Shown here: positions 12,474-27,569 of the stretch, piece after piece | Numbering within the stretch: position 1 is the first letter of the stretch | Layout of the letters: every line of letters starts with the position of its first letter | Assembly (NCBI GenBank): GCA_964020085.1 | Contig: CAXHUQ010001374.1 | Span: 33,342-97,341 of the forward strand | Direction: 5' to 3' | From: Micromussa lordhowensis | Taxonomy: Eukaryota > Cnidaria > Anthozoa > Scleractinia > Lobophylliidae | Length of the DNA: 64,000 nucleotides | Made by a program: the position numbers and the translations under genes | The notes under the pieces: model-generated | Told to the model about the DNA's origin: nothing | Database searches by the model: none | What the model saw: only the letters and a program-made list of their open reading frames with translations

Positions 12474-15400
12474 TTGCTGCAAACCGCGGCTCCCAAAGTG
12501 CCGGCAAAGCCGAGCTATGGCAAATTTGGCAAGGTCACCCTCATCGCGCGTTTTCTGAAATTCTGCAAAGTTGCGACCAAGGGAAAGTCCTCCAAAAACA
12601 AGGCCAGAAAAAACACCCTGGCGCAAATGCCATCACCTGTTAATTACAATGCACTTAAAGTGCCAACATAGCACAACATTTTGCTGCAAACCGCGGCTCC
12701 CAAAGTGCCGGCAAAGCCGAGCTATGGCAAATTTGGCAAGGTCACCCTCATCGCGCGTTTTCTGAAATTCTGCAAAGTTGCGACCAAGGGAAAGTCCTCC
12801 AAAAACAAGGCCAAAAAAAACACCCTGGCGCAAATGCCATCACCTCCTAATTACAATGCACTTAAAGTGTTAACATAGCACAACATTTTGCTGCAAACCG
12901 CGGCTCCCAAAGTGCCGGCAAAGCTGAGCTATGGCAAATTTGGCAAGGTCACCCTCATCGCGCGTTTTCTGAAATTCTGCAAAGTTGCGACCAAGGGAAA
13001 GTCCTCCAACAACAAGGCCAGAAAAAACACCCTGGCGCAAATGCCATCACCTCCTAATTACAATGCACTTAAAGTGCCAACATAGCACAACATTTTGCTG
13101 CAAACCGCGGCTCCCAAAGTGCCGGCAAAGCCGAGCTATGGCAAATTTGGCAAGGTCACCCTCATCGCGCGTTTTCTGAAATTCTGCAAAGTTGCGACCA
13201 AGGGAAAGTCCTCCAAAAACAAGGCCAGAAAAAACACCCTGGCGCAAATGCCATCACCTCTTAATTACAATGCACTTAAAGTGCCAACATAGCAGAACAT
13301 TTTGCTGCAAACCGCGGCTCCCAAAGTGCCGGCAAAGCCGAGCTATGGCAAATTTGGCAAGGTCACCCTCATCGCGCGTTTTCTGAAATTCTGCAAAGTT
13401 GCGACCAAGGGAAAGTCCTCCAACAACAAGGCCAGAAAAAACACCCTGGCGCAAATGCCATCACCTCTTAATTACAATGCACTTAAAGTGCCAACATAGC
13501 ACAACATTTTGCTGCAAACCGCGGCTCCCAAAGTGCCGGCAAAGCCGAGCTATGGCAAATTTGGCAAGGTCACCCTCATCGCGCGTTTTCTGAAATTCTG
13601 CAAAGTTGCGACCAAGGGAAAGTCCTCCAAAAACAAGGCCAGAAAAAACACCCTGGCGCAAATGCCATCACCTCCTAATTACAATGCACTTAAAGTGCCA
13701 ACATAGCACAACATTTTGCTGCAAACCGCGGCTCCCAAAGTGCCGGCAAAGCTGAGCTATGGCAAATTTGGCAAGGTCACCCTCATCGCGCGTTTTCTGA
13801 AATTCTGCAAAGTTGCGACCAAGGGAAAGTCCTCCAACAACAAGGCCAGAAAAAACACCCTGGCGCAAATGCCATCACCCCTTAATTACAATGCACTTAA
13901 AGTGCCAACATAGCACAACATTTTGCTGCAAACCGCGGCTCCCAAAGTGCCGGCAAAGCCGAGCTATGGCAAATTTGGCAAGGTCACCCTCATCGCGCGT
14001 TTTCTGAAATTCTGCAAAGTTGCGACCAAGGGAAAGTCCTCCAAAAACAAGGCCAGAAAAAACACCCTGGCGCAAATGCCATCACCTCTTAATTACAATG
14101 CACTTAAAGTGCCAACATAGCAGAACATTTTGCTGCAAACCGCGGCTCCCAAAGTGCCGGCAAAGCCGAGCTATGGCAAATTTGGCAAGGTCACCCTCAT
14201 CGCGCGTTTTCTGAAATTCTGCAAAGTTGCGACCAAGGGAAAGTCCTCCAAAAACAAGGCCAGAAGAAACACCCTGGCGCAAATGCCATCACCTCCTAAT
14301 TACAATGCACTTAAAGTGCCAACATAGCACAACATTTTGCTGCAAACCGCGGCTCCCAAAGTGCCGGCAAAGCCGAGCTATGGCAAATTTGGCAAGGTCA
14401 CCCTCATCGCGCGTTTTCTGAAATTCTGCAAAGTTGCGACCAAGGGAAAGTCCTCCAAAAACAAGGCCAGAAAAAACACCCTGGCGCAAATGCCATCACC
14501 TGTTAATTACAATGCACTTAAAGTGCCAACATAGCACAACATTTTGCTGCAAACCGCGGCTCCCAAAGTGCCGGCAAAGCCGAGCTATGGCAAATTTGGC
14601 AAGGTCACCCTCATCGCGCGTTTTCTGAAATTCTGCAAAGTTGCGACCAAGGGAAAGTCCTCCAAAAACAAGGCCAGAAAAAACACCCTGGCGCAAATGC
14701 CATCACCTCCTAATTACAATGCACTTAAAGTGCCAACATAGCACAACATTTTGCTGCAAACCGCGGCTCCCAAAGTGCCGGCAAAGCCGAGCTATGGCAA
14801 ATTTGGCAAGGTCACCCTCATCGCGCGTTTTCTGAAATTCTGCAAAGTTGCGACCAAGGGAAAGTCCTCCAAAAACAAGGCCAGAAAAAACACCCTGGCG
14901 CAAATGCCATCACCTCATAATTACAATGCACTTAAAGTGCCAACATAGCACAACATTTTGCTGCAAACCGCGGCTCCCAAAATGCCGGCAAAGCCGAGCT
15001 ATGGCAAATTTGGCAAGGTCACCCTCATCGCGCGTTTTCTGAAATTCTGCAAAGTTGCGACCAAGGGAAAGTCCTCCAAAAACAAGGCCAGAAAAAACAC
15101 CCTGGCGCAAATGCCATCACCTCCTAATTACAATGCACTTAAAGTGCCAACATAGCACAACATTTTGCTGCAAACCGCGGCTCCCAAAGTGCCGGCAAAG
15201 CCGAGCTATGGCAAATTTGGCAAGGTCACCCTCATCGCGCGTTTTCTGAAATTCTGCAAAGTTGCGACCAAGGGAAAGTCCTCCAAAAACAAGGCCAGAA
15301 AAAACACCCTGGCGCAACTGCCATCAACTCTTAATTACAATGCACTTAAAGTGCCAACTTAGCACAACATTTTGCTGCAAACCGCGGCTCCCAAAGTGCC

Positions 15401-18400
15401 GGCAAAGCCGAGCTATGGCAAATTTGGCAAGGTCACCCTCATCGCGCGTTTTCTGAAATTCTGCAAAGTTGCGACCAAGGGAAAGTCCTCCAAAAACAAG
15501 GCCAGAAAAAACACCCTGGCGCAAATGCCATCACCTGCTAATTACAATGCACTTAAAGTGCCAACATAGCACAACATTTTGCTGCAAACTGCGGCTCCCA
15601 AAGTGCCGGCAAACCCGAGCTATGGCAAATTTGGCAAGGTCACCCTCATCGCGCGTTTTCTGAAATTCTGCAAAGTTGCGACCAAGGGAAAGTCCTCCAA
15701 AAACAAGGCCAGACAAAGCACCCTGGCGCAAATGCCATCACCCCTTAATTACAATGCACTTAAAGTGCCAACATAGCACAACATTTTGCTGCAAACCGCG
15801 GCTCCCAAAGTGCCGGCAAAGCCGAGCTATGGCAAATTTGGCAAGGTCACCCTCATCGCGCGTTTTCTGAAATTCTGCAAAGCTGCGACCAAGGGAAAGT
15901 CCTCCAAAAACAAGGCCAGAAAAAACACCCTGGCGCAAATGCCATCACCTCCTAATTACAATGCACTTAAAGTGCCAACATAGCACAACATTTTGCTGCA
16001 AACCGCGGCTCCCAAAGTGCCGGCAAAGCCGAGCTATGGCAAATTTGGCAAGGTCACCCTCATCGCGCGTTTTCTGAAATTCTGCAAAGTTGCGACCAAG
16101 GGAAAGTCCTCCAAAAACAAGGCCAGAAAAAACACCCTGGCGCAAATGCCATCACCTCCTAATTACAATGCACTTAAAGTGCCAACATAGCACAACATTT
16201 TGCTGCAAACCGCGGCTCCCAAAGTGCCGGCAAAGCCGAGCTATGGCAAATTTGGCAAGGTCACCCTCATCGCGCGTTTTCTGAAATTCTGCAAAGTTGC
16301 GACCAAGGGAAAGTCCTCCAAAAACAAGGCCAGAAAAAACACCCTGGCGCAAATGCCATCACCTCTTAATTACAATGCACTTAAAGTGCCAACATAGCAC
16401 AACATTTTGCTGCAAACCGCGGCTCCCAAAGTGCCGGCAAAGCCGAGCTATGGCAAATTTGGCAAGGTCACCCTCATCGCGCGTTTTCTGAAATTCTGCA
16501 AAGTTGCGACCAAGGGAAAGTCCTCCAAAAACAAGGCCAGAAAAAACACCCTGGCGCAAATGCCATCACCTCCTAATTACAATGCACTTAAAGTGCCAAC
16601 ATAGCACAACATTTTGCTGCAAACCGCGGCTCCCAAAGTGCCGGCAAAGCCGAGCTATGGCAAATTTGGCAAGGTCACCCTCATCGCGCGTTTTCTGAAA
16701 TTCTGCAAAGTTGCGACCAAGGGAAAGTCCTCCAAAAACAAGGCCAGAAAAAACACCCTGGCGCAAATGCCATCACCTCTTAATTACAATGCACTTAAAG
16801 TGCCAACATAGCACAACATTTTGCTGCAAACCGCGGCTCCCAAAGTGCCGGCAAAGCCGAGCTATGGCAAATTTGGCAAGGTCACCCTCATCGCGCGTTT
16901 TCTGAAATTCTGCAAAGTTGCGACCAAGGGAAAGTCCTCCAAAAACAAGGCCAGAAAAAACACCCTGGCGCAACTGCCATCACCTCTTAATTACAATGCA
17001 CTTAAAGTGCCAACATAGCACAACATTTTGCTGCAAACCGCGGCTCCCAAAGTGCCGGCAAAGCCGAGCTATGGCAAATTTGGCAAGGTCACCCTCATCG
17101 CGCGTTTTCTGAAATTCTGCAAAGTTGCGACCAAGGGAAAGTCCTCCAAAAACAAGGCCAGAAAAAACACCCTGGCGCAAATGCCATCACCTCTTAATTA
17201 CAATGCACTTAAAGTGCCAACATAGCACAACATTTTGCTGCAAACCGCGGCTCCCAAAGTGCCGGCAAAGCCGAGCTATGGCAAATTTGGCAAGGTCACC
17301 CTCATCGCGCGTTTTCTGAAATTCTGCAAAGTTGCGACCAAGGGAAAGTCCTCCAAAAACAAGGCCAGAAAAAACACCCTGGCGCAACTGCCATCACCTC
17401 TTAATTACAATGCACTTAAAGTGCCAACATAGCACAACATTTTGCTGCAAACCGCGGCTCCCAAAGTGCCGGCAAAGCCGAGCTATGGCAAATTTGGCAA
17501 GGTCACCCTCATCGCGCGTTTTCTAAAATTCTGCAAAGTTGCGACCAAGGGAAAGTCCTCCAAAAACAAGGCCAGAAAAAACACCCTGGCGCAAATGCCA
17601 TCACCTGCTAATTACAATGCACTTAAAGTGCCAACATAGCACAACATTTTGCTGCAAACCGCGGCTCCCAAAGTGCCGGCAAACCCGAGCTATGGCAAAG
17701 TTGGCAAGGTCACCCTCATCGCGCGTTTTCTGAAATTCTGCAAAGTTGCGACCAAGGGAAAGTCCTCCAAAAACAAGGCCAGACAAAGCACCCTGGCGCA
17801 AATGCCATCACCTCTTAATTACAATGCACTTAAAGTGCCAACATAGCACAACATTTTGCTGCAAACCACGGCTCCCAAAGTGCCGGCAAAGCCGAGCTAT
17901 GGCAAGTTTGGCAAGGTCACCCTCATCGCGCGTTTTCTGAAATTCTGCAAAGTTGCGACCAAGGGAAAGTCCTCCAAAAACAAGGCCAGAAAAAACACCC
18001 TGGCGCAAATGCCATCACCTCCTAATTACAATGCACTTAAAGTGCCAACATAGCACAACATTTTGCTGCAAACCGCGGCTCCCAAAGTGCCGGCAAAGCC
18101 GAGCTATGGCAAATTTGGCAAGGTCACCCTCATCGCGCGTTTTCTGAAATTCTGCAAAGTTGCGACCAAGGGAAAGTCCTCCAAAAACAAGGCCAGAAAA
18201 AACACCCTGGCGCAAATGCCATCACCTCTTAATTACAATCCACTTAAAGTGCCAACATAGCACAACATTTTGCTGCAAACCGCGGCTCCCAAAGTGCCGG
18301 CAAAGCCGAGCTATGGCAAATTTGGCAAGGTCACCCTCATCGCGCGTTTTCTGAAATTCTGCAAAGTTGCGACCAAGGGAAAGTCCTCCAAAAACAAGGC

Positions 18401-21400
18401 CAGAAAAAACACCCTGGCGCAAATGCCATCACCTCCTAATTACAATGCACTTAAAGTGCCAACATAGCACAACATTTTGCTGCAAACCGCGGCTCCCAAA
18501 GTGCCGGCAAAGCCGAGCTATGGCAAATTTGGCAAGGTCACCCTCATCGCGCGTTTTCTGAAATTCTGCAAAGTTGCGACCAAGGGAAAGTCCTCCAAAA
18601 ACAAGGCCAGAAAAAACACCCTGGCGCAAATGCCATCACCTCCTAATTACAATGCACTTAAAGTGCCAACATAGCACAACATTTTGCTCCAAACCGCGGC
18701 TCCCAAAGTGCCGGCAAAGCCGAGCTATGGCGAATTTGGCAAGGTCACCCTCATCGCGCGTTTTCTGAAATTCTGCAAAGTTGCGACCAAGGAAAAGTCC
18801 TCCAAAAACAAGGCCAGAAAAAACACCCTGACGCAAAAGCCATCACGTCCTAATTACAATGCACTTAAAGTGCCAACATAGCACAACATTTTGCTGCAAA
18901 CCGCGGCTCCCAAAGTGCCGGTAAAGCCGAGCTATGGCAAATTTGGCAAGGTCACCCTCATCGCGCGTTTTCTGAAATTCTGCAAAGTTGCGACCAAGGG
19001 AAAGTCCTCCAAAAACAAGGCCAGAAAAAACACCCTGGCGCAAATGCCATCACCTCCTAATTACAATGCACTTAAAGTGCCAACATAGCACAACATTTTG
19101 CTGCAAACCGCGGCTCCCAAAGTGCCGGCAAAGCCGAGCTATGGCAAATTTGGCAAGGTCACCCTCATCGCGCGTTTTCTGAAATTCTGCAAAGTTGCGA
19201 CCAAGGGAAAGTCCTCCAAAAACAAGGCCAGAAAAAACACCCTGGCGCAAATGCCATCACCTCTTAATTACAATGCACTTAAAGTGCCAACATAGCACAA
19301 CATTTTGCTGCAAACCGCGGCTCCCAAAGTGCCGGCAAAGCCGAGCTATGCCAATTTGGCAAGGTCACCCTCATCGCGCGTTTTCTGAAATTCTGCAAAG
19401 TTGCGACCAAGGGAAAGTCCTCCAAAAACAAGGCCAGAAAAAACACCCTGGTGCAAATGCCAACACCTCCTAATTACAATGCACTTAAGTGCCAACATAG
19501 CACAACATTTTGCTGCAAACCGCGGCTCCCAAAGTGCCGGCAAAGCCAAGCTATGGCAAATTTGGCAAGGTCACCCTCATCGCGCGTTTTCTGAAATTCT
19601 GCAAAGTTGCGACCAAGGGAAAGTCCTCCAAAAACAAGGCCAGAAAAAACACCCTGGCGCAAATGCCATCACCTCTTAATTACAATGCACTTAAAGTGCC
19701 AACATAGCACAACATTTTGCTGCAAACCGCGGCTCCCAAAGTGCCGGCAAAGCCGAGCTATGGCAAATTTGGCAAGGTCACCCTCATCGCGCGTTTTCTG
19801 AAATTCTGCAAAGTTGCGACCAAGGGAAAGTCCTCCTAAAAGAAGGCCAGAAAAAACACCCTGGCGCAAATGCCATCACCTCCTTATTACAATGCACTTA
19901 AAGTGCCAACATAGCACAACATTTTGCTGCAAACCGCGGCTCCCAAAATGCCGGCAAAGCCGAGCTATGGCAAATTTGGCAAGGTCACCCTCATCGCGCG
20001 TTTTCTGAAATTCTGCAAAGTTGCGACCAAGGGAAAGTCCTCCAAAAACAAGGCCAGAAAAAACACCCTGGCGCAAATGCCATCGCCTCTTAATTACAAT
20101 GCACTTAAAGTGCCAACATAGCACAACATTTTGCTGCAAACCGCGGCTCCCAAAGTGCCGGCAAAGCCGAGCTATGGCAAATTTGGCAAGGTCACCCTCA
20201 TCGCGCGTTTTCTGAAATTCTGCAAAGTTGCGACCAAGGGAAAGTCCTCCAAAAACAAGGCCAGAAAAAACACCCTGGCGCAAATGCCATCACCTCTTAA
20301 TTACAATGCACTTAAAGTGCCAACATAGCACAACATTTTGCTGCAAACCGCGGCTCCCAAAGTGCCGGCAAAGCCGAGCTATGGCAAATTTGGCAAGGTC
20401 ACCCTCATCGCGCGTTTTCTGAAATTCTGCAAAGTTGCGACCAAGGGAAAGTCCTCCTAAAACAAGGCCAGAAAAAACACCCTGGCGCAAATGCCATCAC
20501 CTCCTAATTACAATGCACTTAAAGTGCCAACATAGCACAACATTTTGCTGCAAACCGCGGCTCCCAAAGTGCCGGCAAAGCCGAGCTATGGCAAATTTGG
20601 CAAGGTCACCCTCATCGCGCGTTTTCTGAAATTCTGCAAAGTTGCGACCAAGGGAAAGTCCTCCAAAAACAAGGCCAGAAAAAACACCCTGGCGCAAATG
20701 CCATCGCCTCTTAATTACAATGCACTTAAAGTGCCAACATAGCACAACATTTTGCTGCAAACCGCGGCTCCCAAAGTGCCGGCAAAGCCGAGCTATGGCA
20801 AATTTGGCAAGGTCACCCTCATCGCGCGTTTTCTGAAATTCTGCAAAGTTGCGACCAAGGGAAAGTCCTCCAAAAACAAGGCCAGAAAAAACACCCTGGC
20901 GCAAATGCCATCACCTCCTAATTACAATGCACTTAAAGTGCCAACATAGCACAACATTTTGCTGCAAACCGCGGCTCCCAAAGTGCCGGCAAAGCCGAGC
21001 TATGGCAAATTTGGCAAGGTCACCCTCATCGCGCGTTTTCTGAAATTCTGCAAAGTTGCGACCAAGGGAAAGTCCTCCAAAAACAAGGCCAGAAAAAACA
21101 CCCTGGCGCAAATGCCATCACCTCCTAATTACAATGCACTTAAAGTGCCAACATAGCACAACATTTTGCTGCAAACCGCGGCTCCCAAAGTGCGGCAAAG
21201 CCGAGCTATGGCAAATTTGGCAAGGTCACCCTCATCGCGCGTTTTCTGAAATTCTGCAAAGTTGCGACCAAGGGAAAGTCCTCCAAAAACAAGGCCAGAA
21301 AAAACACCCTGGCGCAAATGCCATCACCTCCTAATTACAATGCACTTAAAGTGCCAACATAGCACAACATTTTGCTGCAAACCGCGGCTCCCAAAGTGCC

Positions 21401-24400
21401 GGCAAAGCCGAGCTATGGCAAATTTGGCAAGGTCACGCTCATCGCGCGTTTTCTGAAATTCTGCAAAGTTGCGACCAAGGGAAAGTCCTCCAAAAACAAG
21501 GCCAGAAAAAACACCCTGGCGCAAATGCCATCACCTCCTAATTACAATGCACTTAAAGTGCCAACATAGCACAACATTTTGCTGCAAACCGCGGCTCCCA
21601 AAGTGCCGGCAAAGCCGAGCTATGGCAAATTTGGCAAGGTCACCCTCATCGCGCGTTTTCTGAAATTCTGCAAAGTTGCGACAATGGGAAAGTCCTCCAA
21701 AAACAAGGCCAGAAAAAACACCCTGGCGCAAATGCCATCACCTCCTAATTACAATGCACTTAAAGTGCCAACATAGCACAACATTTTGCTGCAAACCGCG
21801 GCTCCCAAAGTGCCGGCAAAGCCGAGCTATGGCAAATTTGGCAAGGTCACCCTCATCGCGCGTTTTCTGAAATTCTGCAAAGTTGCGACCAAGGGAAAGT
21901 CCTCCAAAAACAAGGCCAGAAAAAACACCCTGGCGCAAATGCCATCACCTCCTAATTACAATGCACTTAAAGTGCCAACATAGCACAACATTTTGCTGCA
22001 AACCGCGGCTCCCAAAGTGCCGGCAAAGCCGAGCTATGGCAAATTTGGCAAGGTCACCCTCATCGCGCGTTTTCTGAAATTCTGCAAAGTTGCGACCAAG
22101 GGAAAGTCCTCCAAAAACAAGGCCAGAATAAACACCCTGGCGCAAATGCCATCACCTCTTAATTACAATGCACTTAAAGTGCCAACATAGCACAACATTT
22201 TGCTGCAAACCGCGGCTCCCAAAGTGCCGGCAAAGCCGAGCTATGGCAAATTTGGCAAGGTCACCCTCATCGCGCGTTTTCTGAAATTCTGCAAAGTTGC
22301 GACCAAGGGAAAGTCCTCCAAAAACAAGGCCAGAAAAAACACCCTGGCGCAAATGCCATCACCTCCTAATTACAATGCACTTAAAGTGCCAACATAGCAC
22401 AACATTTTGCTGCAAACCGCGGCTCCCAAAGTGCCGGCAAAGCCGAGCTATGGCAAATTTGGCAAGGTCACCCTCATCGCGCGTTTTCTGAAATTCTGCA
22501 AAGTTGCGACCAAGGGAAAGTCCTCCAAAAACAAGGCCAGAATAAACACCCTGACGCAAATGCCATCACCTCCTAATTACAATGCACTTAAAGTGCCAAC
22601 ATAGCACAACATTTTGCTGCAAACCGCGGCTCCCAAAGTGCCGGCAAAGCCGAGCTATGGCAAATTTGGCAAGGTCACCCTCATCGCGCGTTTTCTGAAA
22701 TTCTGCAAAGTTGCGACCAAGGGAAAGTCCTCCAAAAACAAGGCCAGAATAAACACCCTGGCGCAAATGCCATCACCTCCTAATTACAATGCACTTAAAG
22801 TGCCAACATAGCACAACATTTTGCTGCAAACCGCGGCTCCCAAAGTGCCGGCAAAGCCGAGCTATGGCAAATTTGGCAAGGTCACCCTCATCGCGCGTTT
22901 TCTGAAATTCTGCAAAGTTGCGACCAAGGGAAAGTCCTCCAAAAACAAGGCCAGAAAAAACACCCTGGCGCAAATGCCATCACCTCCTAATTACAATGCA
23001 CTTAAAGTGCCAACATAGCACAACATTTTGCTGCAAACCGCGGCTCCCAAAGTGCCGGCAAAGCCGAGCTATGGCAAATTTGGCAAGGTCACCCTCATCG
23101 CGCGTTTTCTGAAATTCTGCAAAGTTGCGACCAAGGGAAAGTCCTCCAAAAACAAGGCCAGAAAAAACACCCTGGCGCAAATGCCATCACCTCCTAATTA
23201 CAATGCACTTAAAGTGCCAACATAGCACAACATTTTGCTGCAAACCGCGGCTCCCAAAGTGCCGGCAAAGCTGAGCTATGGCAAATTTGGCAAGGTCACC
23301 CTCATCGCGCGTTTTCTGAAATTCTGCAAAGTTGCGACCAAGGGAAAGTCCTCCAAAAACAAGGCCAGAAAAAACACCCTGGCGCAAATGCCATCACCTC
23401 CTAATTACAATGCACTTAAAGTGCCAACATAGCACAACATTTTGCTGCAAACCGCGGCTCCCAAAGTGCCGGCAAAGCCGAGCTATGGGAAATTTGGCAA
23501 GGTCACCCTCATCGCGCGTTTTCTGAAATTCTGCAAAGTTGCGACCAAGGGAAAGTCCTCCAAAAACAAGGCCAGAAAAAACACCCTGGCGCAAATGCCA
23601 TCACCTCCTAATTACAATGCACTTAAAGTGCCAACATAGCACAACATTTTGCTGCAAACCGCGGCTCCCAAAGTGCCGGCAAAGCCGAGCTATGGCAAAT
23701 TTGGCAAGGTCACCCTCATCGCGCGTTTTCTGAAATTCTGCAAAGTTGCGACCAAGGGAAAGTCCTCCAAAAACAAGGCCAGAATAAACACCCTGGCGCA
23801 AATGCCATCACCTTCTAATTACAATGCACTTAAAGTGCCAACATAGCACAACATTTTGCTGCAAACCGCGGCTCCCAAAGTGCCGGCAAAGCCGAGCTAT
23901 GGCAAATTTGGCAAGGTCACCCTCATCGCGCGTTTTCTGAAATTCTGCAAAGTTGCGACCAAGGGAAAGTCCTCCAAAAACAAGGCCAGAAAAAACACCC
24001 TGGCGCAAATGCCATCACCTCCTAATTACAATGCACTTAAAGTGCCAACATAGCACAACATTTTGCTGCAAACCGCGGCTCCCAAAGTGCCGGCAAAGCC
24101 GAGCTATGGCAAATTTGGCAAGGTCACCCTCATCGCGCGTTTTCTGAAATTCTGCAAAGTTGCGACCAAGGGAAAGTCCTCCAAAAACAAGGCCAGGAAA
24201 AACACCCTGGCGCAAATGCCATCACCTCCTAATTACAATGCACTTAAAGTGCCAACATAGCACAACATTTTGCTGCAAACCGCGGCTCCCAAAGTGCCGG
24301 CAAAGCCGAGCTATGGCAAATTTGGCAAGGTCACCCTCATCGCGCGTTTTCTGAAATTGTGCAAAGTTGCGACCAAGGGAAAGTCCTCCAAAAACAAGGC

Positions 24401-27400
24401 CAGAATAAACACCCTGGCGCAAATGCCATCACCTCCTAATTACAATGCACTTAAAGTGCCAACATAGCGCAACATTTTGCTGCAAACCGCGGCTCCCAAA
24501 GTGCCGGCAAAGCCGAGCTATGGCAAATTTGGCAAGGTCACCCTCATCGCGCGTTTTCTGAAATTCTGCAAAGTTGCGACCAAGGGAAAGTCCTCCAAAA
24601 ACAAGGCCAGAAAAAACACCCTGGCGCAAATGCCATCACCTCCTAATTACAATGCACTTAAAGTGCCAACATAGCACAACATTTTGCTGCAAACCGTGGC
24701 TCCCAAAGTGCCGGCAAAGCCGAGCTATGGCAAATTTTGCAAGGTCACCCTCATCGCGCGTTTTCTGAAATTCTGCAAAGTTGCGACCAAGGGAAAGTCC
24801 TCCAAAAACAAGGCCAGAAAAAACCCCCTGGCGCAAATGCCATCACCTCCTAATTACAATGCACTTAAAGTGCCAACATAGCACAACATTTTGCTGCAAA
24901 CCGCGGCTCCCAAAGTGCCGGCAAAGCCGAGCTATGGCAAATTTGGCAAGGTCACCCTCATCGCGCGTTTTCTGAAATTCTGCAAAGTTGCGACCAAGGG
25001 AAAGTCCTCCAAAAACAAGGCCAGAAAAAACACCCTGGCGCAAATGCCATCACCTCCTAATTGCAATGCACTTAAAGTGCCAACATAGCACAACATTTTG
25101 CTGCAAACCGCGGCTCCCAAAGTGCCGGCAAAGCCGAGCTATGGCAAATTTGGCAAGGTCCCCCTCATCGCGCGTTTTCTGAAATTGTGCAAAGTTGCGA
25201 CCAAGGGAAAGTCCTCCAAAAACAAGGCCAGAATAAACACCCTGGCGCAAATGCCATCACCTCCTAATTACAATGCACTTAAAGTGCCAACATAGCACAA
25301 CATTTTGCTGCAAACCGCGGCTCCCAAAGTGCCGGCAAAGCCGAGCTATGGCAAATTTGGCAAGGTCACCCTCATCGCGCGTTTTCTGAAATTCTGCAAA
25401 GTTGCGACCAAGGGAAAGTCCTCCAAAAACAAGGCCAGAAAAAACACCCTGGCGCAAATGCCATCACCTCCTAATTACAATGCACTTAAAGTGCCAACAT
25501 AGCACAACATTTTGCTGCAAACCGCGGCTCCCAAAGTGCCGGCAAAGCCGAGCTATGGCAAATTTGGCAAGGTCACCCTCATCGCGCGTTTTCTGAAATT
25601 CTGCAAAGTTGCGACCAAGGGAAAGTCCTCCAAAAACAAGGCCAGAAAAAACACCCTGGCGCAAATGCCATCACCTCCTAATTACAATGCACTTAAAGTG
25701 CCAACATAGCACAACATTTTGCTGCAAACCGCGGCTCCCAAAGTGCCGGCAAAGCCGAGCTATGGCAAATTTTGCAAGGTCACCCTCATCGCGCGTTTTC
25801 TGAAATTCTGCAAAGTTGCGACCAAGGGAAAGTCCTCCAAAAACAAGGCCAGAAAAAACACCCTGGCGCAAATGCCATCACCTCCTAATTACAATGCACT
25901 TAAAGTGCCAACATAGCACAACATTTTGCTGCAAACCGCGGCTCCCAAAGTGCCGGCAAAGCCGAGCTATGGCAAATTTGGCAAGGTCACCCTCATCGCG
26001 CGTTTTCTGAAATTCTGCAAAGTTGCGACCAAGGGAAAGTCTTCCAAAAACAAGGCCAGAAAAAACACCCTGGCGCAAATGCCATCACCTCCTAATTACA
26101 ATGCACTTAAAGTGCCAACATAGCACAACATTTTGCTGCAAACCGCGGCTCCCAAAGTGCCGGCAAAGCCGAGCTATGGCAAATTTGGCAAGGTCACCCT
26201 CATCGCGCGTTTTCTGAAATTCTGCAAAGTTGCGACCAAGGGAAAGTCCTCCAAAAACAAGGCCAGACAAAACACCCTGGCGCAAATGCCATCACCTCCT
26301 ATATACAATGCACTTAAAGTGCCAACATAGCACAACATTTTGCTGCAAATCGCGGCTCCCAAAGTGCCGGCAAAGCCGAGCTATGGCAAATTTGGCAAGG
26401 TCACCCTCATCGCGCGTTTTCTGAAATTCTGCAAAGTTGCGACCAAGGGAAAGTCCTCCAAAAACAAGGCCAGAAAAAACACCCTGGCGCAAATGCCATC
26501 ACCTCCTAATTACAATGCACTTAAAGTGCCAACATAGCACAACATTTTGCGGCAAACCGCGGCTCCCAAAGTGCCGGCAAAGCCGAGCTATGGCAAATTT
26601 GGCAAGGTCACCCTCATCGCGCGTTTTCTGAAATTCTGCAAAGTTGCGAGCAAGGGAAAGTCCTCCAAAAACAAGGCCAGAAAAAACACCCTGGCGCAAA
26701 TGCCATCACCTCCTAATTACAATGCACTTAAAGTGCCAACATAGCACAACATTTTGCTGCAAACCGCGGCTCCCAAAGTGCCGGCAAAGCCGAGCTATGG
26801 CAAATTTGGCAAGGTCACCCTCATCGCGCGTTTTCTGAAATTCTGCAAAGTTGCGACCAAGGGAAAGTCCTCCAAAAACAAGGCCAGAAAAAACACCCTG
26901 GCGCAAATGCCATCACGTCCTAATTACAATGCACTTAAAGTGCCAACATAGCACAACATTTTGCTGCAAACCGCGGCTCCCAAAGTGCCGGCAAAGCCGA
27001 GCTATGGCAAATTTGGCAAGGTCACCCTCATCGCGCGTTTTCTGAAATTCTGCAAAGCTGCGACCAAGGGAAAGTCCTCCAAAAACAAGGCCAGAAAAAA
27101 AACCCTGGCGCAAATGCCATCACCTCCTAATTACAATGCACTTAAAGTGCCAACATAGCACAACATTTTGCGGCAAACCGCGGCTCCCAAAGTGCCGGCA
27201 AAGCCGAGCTATGGCAAATTTGGCAAGGTCACCCTCATCGCGCGTTTTCTGAAATTCTGCAAAGTTGCGACCAAGGGAAAGTCCTCCAAAAACAAGGCCA
27301 GAAAAAACACCCTGGCGCAAATGCCATCACCTGCTAATTACAATGCACTTAAAGTGCCAACATAGCACAACATTTTGCTGCAAACCGCGGCTCCCAAAGT

Positions 27401-27569
27401 GCCGGCAAAGCCGAGCTATGGCAAATTTGGCAAGGTCACCCTCATCGCGCGTTTTCTGAAATTCTGCAAAGTTGCGACCAAGGGAAAGTCCTCCAAAAAC
27501 AAGGCCAGAAAAAACACCCTGGCGCAAATGCCATCACCTCCTAATTACAATGCACTTAAAGTGCCAACA

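Larger units (their letters stand above)
1..22160. repeat. Subfamily zone A: mixed CTTAATT / CCTAATT monomers
   Basis: In this stretch many monomers carry CTTAATT just before the inverted repeat, interspersed with CCTAATT and rarer CATAATT (3738, 4980, 14915), GCTAATT and GTTAATT forms. The last CTTAATT monomer is near 22157, and none occurs in the following 41 kb of satellite. The zone contains the 1,242-, 2,278-, 415-, 1,656- and 621-bp higher-order duplications. The boundary is defined by eye from one diagnostic position, so it is approximate. Confidence 0.75.
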
